This document shows, in pieces, positions 7,736 through 11,589 of a stretch of 11,589 nucleotides of DNA (position 1 is the stretch's first letter; every line of letters starts with the position of its first letter). Origin of the DNA: an uncultured Eggerthellaceae bacterium (lineage in GTDB: Bacteria > Actinomycetota > Coriobacteriia > Coriobacteriales > Eggerthellaceae); contig CAMOLA010000063.1 in NCBI GenBank assembly GCA_946618265.1, forward strand, positions 1 to 11,589. Direction: 5' to 3'. The translations under genes and the position numbers were made by a program. The notes beneath the pieces are model-generated. The model did not search any database and was not told the DNA's origin. It worked only from the letters and a program-made list of their open reading frames with translations.

Positions 7736-7867
7736 AACAAATCCTCCGTAAACAAACTAGATTCCTAGTATAGTGCTCTTAAAGGATTTGCATACTAGTA
7801 GTTTTTTCAAACGTATGGATGGAACGCCGGTGCCTGCTGCCGGCGTTCCATTCGAAAAGGAAGCGGA
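7736..7867. promoter_or_regulatory. AT-rich divergent promoter region with CTAGTAT inverted repeat
   Basis: This 132-base gap separates divergent start codons and is the most AT-rich stretch of the window. It contains TATAGT on the plus strand (7769-7774), overlapping TATACT on the minus strand (7772-7767), both usable -10 boxes; no strong -35 is visible for either. CTAGTAT (7765-7771) and ATACTAG (7792-7798) are perfect inverted repeats 20 bases apart. A nearer ACTAG (7756-7760) also pairs with CTAGT (7765-7769). The overlap of repeats and -10 boxes suggests one regulator could control both genes, which is inference. GGAGGA (7742-7747, minus) is the FHA gene's ribosome site. Confidence 0.45.
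7816..7854 (+). other. Strong leader hairpin just upstream of the lipoprotein ribosome binding site
   Basis: ATGGAACGCCGG (7819-7830) and CCGGCGTTCCAT (7840-7851) are perfect reverse complements around a 9-base loop. In plus-strand RNA the stem extends three more pairs using two G-U wobbles (7816-7818 with 7852-7854). It ends directly before the purine-rich AAAAGGAAG (7855-7863) that serves the ATG at 7868. No T-run follows on either strand, so an intrinsic terminator is unlikely. It may protect the mRNA 5' end, influence ribosome access or be a DNA site. Confidence 0.6.
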
Positions 7868-8830
7868 ATGGGCCAGGGGGGTATCATCAGGAGAATGCGC
7901 CACGGAGCGTCGGCGGCGCTTGCCGGCTTGGCGTTGCTCTGCCTGATGACGGCGTGCTCGCAGGGCGGCGTGCCCGTGCGCGATTCGCTGGAGGCGTATT
8001 CATGGGAAGAGCTCGCCTCGATGTCGGCCGAGATTTCGCAAGCCGAGGGCGATGAGGCGCTGGCCATCGCGAAACGGTACCGCTTGGCTGACGAAGGTGG
8101 CAGGCTCGATGCGGGCGGATCGAAATCGGTGGCGCTCGCGGATGGCGGCGAGGCTCATGTCGCGCTCGTGGGCCTCAATCAGGATGTACGCGAAGACGGG
8201 TCGACGGCCGGCATGACGTTCGCCTTCCTCGACGCGGTGGGCGTGCGGTCCATGAACAACAATGCCGGGTTCGACGAGCTTTCGTCGGCAGATGATTTCG
8301 ACGCGGCAGGCGGATGGCCCGCATGCGAGCTGCGGGATTGGCTGAACGGCGATTTCGTCGGCAAGCTGCCCGACGATTTGAGGAACGTGCTGGCCGACGT
8401 CGAGAAGCCGTCGTGCGTGGTGCCGCAACGCGAAACGGTCGTAGACGACGCGGGTGCCCTGCTCACGCCGGCTAGCTCCCTGATCGCAACCAGCGTTGAC
8501 AAGCTGTGGCTTCCATCGGTCGTCGAGCTGACGGGCGTTTCGGACGCGTCTCCCGCTGCCGGGGAATACCCGGAATGGACCTCCGTGCTGCGCTCGGAAG
8601 GGGCGCAGTATCAGCTGTTCGCCGATGCCGGCGTCTCCGAAACCGAGCCGAACGAGCTGCTCGCCAGGTCGCTTGCAGGCGATGGCGAAGGGAAGCCACG
8701 TCGATGGTGGCTCCGCAGCGTCGAGGAATGGACGTTCGCCAGCGTTATGGCAGATGGCTCGGTCGATCGTCGCGAGCATTCCGTGCCCAGCGGCACCGCA
8801 CAAGCCGTCGTCCCCTTCTTCGCCGTCTAG
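7868..8830 (+). CDS. Lipoprotein with DUF6273-like domain
   Basis: A 320-residue protein exported and lipid-anchored on the outer face of the membrane. The N terminus is basic (IIRRMRH), then hydrophobic, ending in the lipobox LMTAC with Cys30 as the likely lipidated residue. Mature residues about 80-320 resemble DUF6273, a domain common in gut bacteria. A GGWPACELRDWLNGDF stretch begins at about residue 148, a KLWLPSVVEL segment follows, and WWLRS sits at 280-284, as expected for that fold. No catalytic residues are known for this domain. ATG 7868 is chosen because AAAAGGAAG (7855-7863) precedes it; the in-frame second Met (residue 10) has AGGAGA almost touching it. The last five codons and the stop lie inside a perfect 63-bp inverted repeat. 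The kinase gene converges from the right; a shared envelope-sensing role is conjecture. Confidence 0.8.
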   Translation: MGQGGIIRRMRHGASAALAGLALLCLMTACSQGGVPVRDSLEAYSWEELASMSAEISQAEGDEALAIAKRYRLADEGGRLDAGGSKSVALADGGEAHVALVGLNQDVREDGSTAGMTFAFLDAVGVRSMNNNAGFDELSSADDFDAAGGWPACELRDWLNGDFVGKLPDDLRNVLADVEKPSCVVPQRETVVDDAGALLTPASSLIATSVDKLWLPSVVELTGVSDASPAAGEYPEWTSVLRSEGAQYQLFADAGVSETEPNELLARSLAGDGEGKPRRWWLRSVEEWTFASVMADGSVDRREHSVPSGTAQAVVPFFAV

Positions 8831-9049
8831 CGGAGCCGGCCCGCCGCGGCCAGCCCCCCAAGGGCTCCGGCCGCCCTTCGTAGCCTGCGACGAATGGAGG
8901 CGGAGCGGGAGCGAGGACTGTTTGAGGCCGCGGAGCGGCCGAGTTCCGCAGCTGCTCCGCCGGAATGAGGAGCGTTTAGGCTACGCGGGCGGCCGGAGCC
9001 CTTGGGGGGCTGGCCGCGGCGGGCCGGCTCCGCTAGACGGCGAAGAAGG
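8814..9049. repeat. Long perfect inverted repeat (63-bp arms) with nested hairpins
   Basis: Bases 8814-8876 are the exact reverse complement of 8987-9049, checked base by base; the next outer pair (8813/9050, C/C) fails. The arms contain long G and C runs (six C at 8854-8859 opposite six G at 9004-9009). Inside, after a small internal loop, CGTAGCCT (8879-8886) pairs with AGGCTACG (8978-8985). The left arm covers the last 17 bases of the lipoprotein gene; the right arm ends 25 bases beyond the kinase stop. The structure can fold in both convergent transcripts, so it could act as a bidirectional terminator or RNase III-cleaved 3' end, but no T-run follows either arm. No transposase or terminal target duplication is visible. 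Confidence 0.9.
8899..8961. repeat. REP-like nested hairpin element in the loop of the long inverted repeat
   Basis: GGCGGAGC (8899-8906) pairs with GCTCCGCC (8954-8961). Within it GGCCG (8926-8930) and CGGCC (8936-8940) form a second hairpin with loop CGGAG. The segments GCGAGGACT and AGTTCCGC flanking the inner hairpin can pair partly. This layered form looks like a repetitive extragenic palindrome; whether it recurs in the genome cannot be seen here. Confidence 0.5.
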
Positions 9050-9074
9050 CGTGGTGGGGATGTGCCGACCGTGT

Positions 9075-11432
9075 TTATTGTTCGGGGCTTCTTATGAGGG
9101 TGTCGCCGTAAATCGGCGCGATTGCCCAGGTGCCATCGGGGGATAGGTAGCCGTAGGCGAACGAGAGGTCCCCGTTGTCCTCTGCGTGTCGGCGCCATTC
9201 ATCGGCATCTGCTCCGTAGATGTCGTAGACGCCGGCGGGAGAGCCATGCGCTGGGAACAGCTCGCCTGTCATTTCCCCGATGCTGAGGAAGGCCGGCGCG
9301 ACTTCCCACGTGCCGTCGCGGCGTATGAGGCCCCAGAGGCGCGTTTCGGAATCTTGCACAGGAGCGAGGCCGTTGCCAAACGGCAGCGCGTTTGCGTAGG
9401 TCGGCGGGATGACCTCCGCGCCGGTTGCGTCGATGAAGCCCCAGCGGGTGTCATCGCCTGCGGCTTTGCAGGCGGCGAGACCCTCCGTGAACCGGCGGAC
9501 GCACGCGTAGGCGTACGGAATGGCCCATGCTCCCGCATCGTCGACGAATCCCCACTTCGAGGATTCGAGGCAAGCTGCCATGAGGCCCTCTTCGGAGCGC
9601 GTTCCCAACTGTAAGAACTGCGGCTCGATCGTCCAGCGTCCATCCCGGCCGATGGCGCCCCAGAGCATTTCGTCGGAACGGACCGCGGCGACACCGTGGG
9701 AGAAGCGCCCGGCTGCCGAATACCGCGCTTCCACCGTCCAGGAGCCCGCATCGCCGACGAATCCCCATGCGCTGGTGGTCTTGTCCCGTGCGGCTGCCAG
9801 CCGCACGCCGATGCCACCGCCGTCGACGGTGCAGAAATCGCCGGCTCCGCTGAAAGACGGCGCGATGGCCCAAGCGGATTCCAAAGACGAGTTCTCGTTC
9901 GTTTGGACGAGCGTGAGGAAACCATATGCGGCGCTCGCCTCGTCATATGATTTGATGAGGCCGTCGACGAACTTGCCCGGTTCGCGCGCGCTCGACTTGA
10001 GCAGCGTCTCGGTGCCCGTTTTGGGCTCCCGAAGCACCCACGAGCTGTCGGCGAGATGCATGGCCGGGTAGAGCGGGGGCCCTTCGTAAATCAAGTCGAC
10101 AGTGGCATAGCCCGGCAGTTCTCGTTGCTCCGAGGTGGGCAGGGCGCGCATGGCGAGCGCGCCGCCGACGGCTGCAGTCCCGATGGCTGCAGCGCAAGCG
10201 ATGAGCGTTCGGCGCGAGATCGCGTGCTTGCTGGCTTCGCCCGATTGGTCGACGGCTTCACCCGCCCGCTTGCCGCCCTCGTCTTTCGAGGCGACTGCGA
10301 GGCGCGTTCCGGGTTGTGCGGCCCGTGGATATGGCTCGGGAGATGCTTCGCGGCGACCTTGGTCCGCGCGCATTCCGATGCCGCGCTCGTCGAGGTAGGC
10401 TTCCAGTTCGGTTGCGAGTGTCGAAACGCTCGGCCGTGCGTCCTGGTCGGGCTGCAGCCCCTGCATGAGCGCGGCGACGAGCGGCGCGTCGGCCGAGTCC
10501 GCCGGCTCGATGGCGCCGGCCGGTTCCTCGAGCTTCACCTTGTGGGGCGCTTCGCCGGTACGCTGTGCGATTTGCCAGGGCGTGCGGCCGGCGTACAGTT
10601 CGTAGAGGACGCTGCACAGCGCGAACACGTCGATCGCCTGCGATGCGCGCAGCGTCCCGATGTGCGGCATGTCTTGGGTGAGCATTTCCGGTGGCGCGTA
10701 TTCGGGCGTGCCCATGCGCCAGGTCATCGTGTTGATGGTGAAGGTGGCATCTTTCCTCATCGGCGCCATGGCGCTGCCGAAGTCGATGAGGCAAACGTCG
10801 AATTTACCCTGCTCGACCTGTTCCTCGAGCGATTGCGCGTTCGTGCGGATCATGATGTTGGCGGGCGTGAGGTCGCGGTGGACCAGCGTGGCGTCGAGCC
10901 GCGACGCGTTCTCGAGGACGTCGAGCACCGCCAGGCCGATCGTCGCCGTCGTCGGTCCGCAGCGAAGCCATGGCGCGGCCTTCGGGTTCACCATCAGCTC
11001 GCGCAGGGAGACTCCCTCGATCCATTCCATGACGATGACCGGGTCGTTTCCGATCATGCCGAAGCCGTACACCCGCGGGAAGCCTTGCAGGTTCGATACC
11101 AGGAGGTGGTTGCGGTATTCCTCGTAGAAGGCGTTGTAGCGGGCAGAATTCAGGCGCCCCTCGTCCTCCTTGCGCAGCTTCGCGCTGCCCGCCGTCGGCG
11201 AATCGGCGAGGAGCCGTTTGAGCGCGAACGTCTCGCGTGTGTAGGAATACGCCTTGCACACGTAGCTGGTGCCGCCGAGCCGAGCCGGGGCGTCGCCCTG
11301 CGTGAACAGCGTCATGAACCGCCGTTTCGCGGCGTCTTCCTCGTCAGGGCGCACGGGAAACGCCGATTCGAACGAATCGAGCTCCACGATTTGCATGTCT
11401 GTGCGGAAATCAACCATGTATGCCCACGTCAC
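9075..11432 (-). CDS. Transmembrane Ser/Thr protein kinase with extracellular WG repeats
   Basis: A 785-residue receptor-like kinase. GTG (11432-11430) is chosen because AAGGG (11439-11443) lies six bases upstream; the ATG at 11417 has no good site. The kinase domain spans about 50-350: a degenerate glycine loop GGTSYV (53-58), Lys72 in ALKRL, catalytic HRDLTPANIM (Asp187, Asn192), DFG (217-219), GTPEYAPPE (241-249), Asp268 in DVFAL and Arg333 in DARPS. All catalytic residues are present, so it should be active. A charged linker (350-405) leads to one membrane span (about 409-428) preceded by SRRTL. Outside, residues 500-780 hold at least six WG repeats (WGF or WGL at 556, 591, 627, 664 and 700, and a YGY variant at 760), a likely ligand-sensing or protein-binding array. 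Typical PASTA repeats are absent, so this is not a classic PknB. Confidence 0.92.
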   Translation of the reverse strand: MTWAYMVDFRTDMQIVELDSFESAFPVRPDEEDAAKRRFMTLFTQGDAPARLGGTSYVCKAYSYTRETFALKRLLADSPTAGSAKLRKEDEGRLNSARYNAFYEEYRNHLLVSNLQGFPRVYGFGMIGNDPVIVMEWIEGVSLRELMVNPKAAPWLRCGPTTATIGLAVLDVLENASRLDATLVHRDLTPANIMIRTNAQSLEEQVEQGKFDVCLIDFGSAMAPMRKDATFTINTMTWRMGTPEYAPPEMLTQDMPHIGTLRASQAIDVFALCSVLYELYAGRTPWQIAQRTGEAPHKVKLEEPAGAIEPADSADAPLVAALMQGLQPDQDARPSVSTLATELEAYLDERGIGMRADQGRREASPEPYPRAAQPGTRLAVASKDEGGKRAGEAVDQSGEASKHAISRRTLIACAAAIGTAAVGGALAMRALPTSEQRELPGYATVDLIYEGPPLYPAMHLADSSWVLREPKTGTETLLKSSAREPGKFVDGLIKSYDEASAAYGFLTLVQTNENSSLESAWAIAPSFSGAGDFCTVDGGGIGVRLAAARDKTTSAWGFVGDAGSWTVEARYSAAGRFSHGVAAVRSDEMLWGAIGRDGRWTIEPQFLQLGTRSEEGLMAACLESSKWGFVDDAGAWAIPYAYACVRRFTEGLAACKAAGDDTRWGFIDATGAEVIPPTYANALPFGNGLAPVQDSETRLWGLIRRDGTWEVAPAFLSIGEMTGELFPAHGSPAGVYDIYGADADEWRRHAEDNGDLSFAYGYLSPDGTWAIAPIYGDTLIRSPEQ

Positions 11433-11589
11433 TGTCTGCCCTTATGCAAGGGTACCGTGCCTCCGTCCAGTTTTGTTGCTCAACAATTTCCTGTGACACA
11501 AGTCTCCAGGGTAATCGTTCCAGGAACGCCCGCCTCCCGGCCGGGCGCCCCTCCCGGGGCCGGCTCGCTTGTCTCCCCCTCCGATGCGC
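11433..11589 (-). promoter_or_regulatory. GC-rich upstream region of the kinase gene with palindromes
   Basis: No gene is visible in these 157 bases. Two operator-like palindromes lie upstream of the kinase start: TTGTTG-CT-CAACAA (11473-11486) and CGTTCC-A-GGAACG (11516-11528). Further out the sequence becomes very GC-rich, with CCGGCC (11537-11542) complementary to GGCCGG (11558-11563). That could be the end of a structured element or terminator belonging to a neighbour beyond the window. No convincing -35/-10 pair was found, so the promoter position is unresolved. Confidence 0.35.

Noticed and set aside
8814..9049. Insertion sequence, CRISPR or classic intrinsic terminator
   Set aside because: There is no transposase or target duplication, no spaced direct repeats, and no T-run after either arm; it is better described as a long inverted repeat.
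8827..9198. Minus-strand frame across the long inverted repeat
   Set aside because: Arg/Pro/Gly-rich low-complexity translation with no ribosome site. The same peptide appears from the other arm on the plus strand, which simply confirms the inverted repeat.

Overview
The window is GC-rich (most genes show G/C-biased third positions). It carries a mix typical of gut Coriobacteriia, most likely an Eggerthellaceae-type actinobacterium: a TelA/XpaC pair, a BspA-like leucine-rich surface protein, a secreted subtilase with a lysine-rich Fn3-like tail, an FHA protein, a DUF6273-like lipoprotein and a Ser/Thr kinase with extracellular WG repeats. The taxonomic call is an inference from gene content and sequence style, because no rRNA or other marker gene is present. 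Four of the seven genes appear to start with GTG or TTG, each behind a clear Shine-Dalgarno sequence.

Layout, left to right. On the minus strand, xpaC-like (443-1195) is followed by the N-terminal 116 codons of a TelA/YaaN-family gene cut by the left edge (1-348). A 345-base divergent intergenic region (1196-1540) leads to a plus-strand operon: a secreted S8 peptidase (1541-3688) overlapping by ATGA a BspA-like repeat protein (3685-6711). An FHA protein (6773-7735, minus) converges on that operon. An AT-rich divergent promoter region (7736-7867) with short inverted repeats and a strong hairpin separates it from a plus-strand lipoprotein gene (7868-8830). That gene converges on a long Ser/Thr kinase gene (9075-11432, minus). 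Between these two genes lies a large cruciform: a perfect 63-bp inverted repeat (8814-8876 with 8987-9049) around a smaller nested hairpin element. The right end (11433-11589) is the kinase's GC-rich upstream region with two palindromes.

How the genes may work together (inference): nearly everything points to the cell envelope. The kinase has a cytosolic catalytic domain, one membrane span and an outside WG-repeat sensor. The FHA protein is a plausible reader of its phosphothreonine marks. The lipoprotein sits on the outer face of the same membrane. The protease and the LRR protein are co-translated and co-secreted, and TelA/XpaC proteins are membrane-associated partners linked to envelope or toxic-compound stress. 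The single most unusual DNA-level feature is the 236-bp inverted-repeat structure that extends into the end of the lipoprotein coding sequence.
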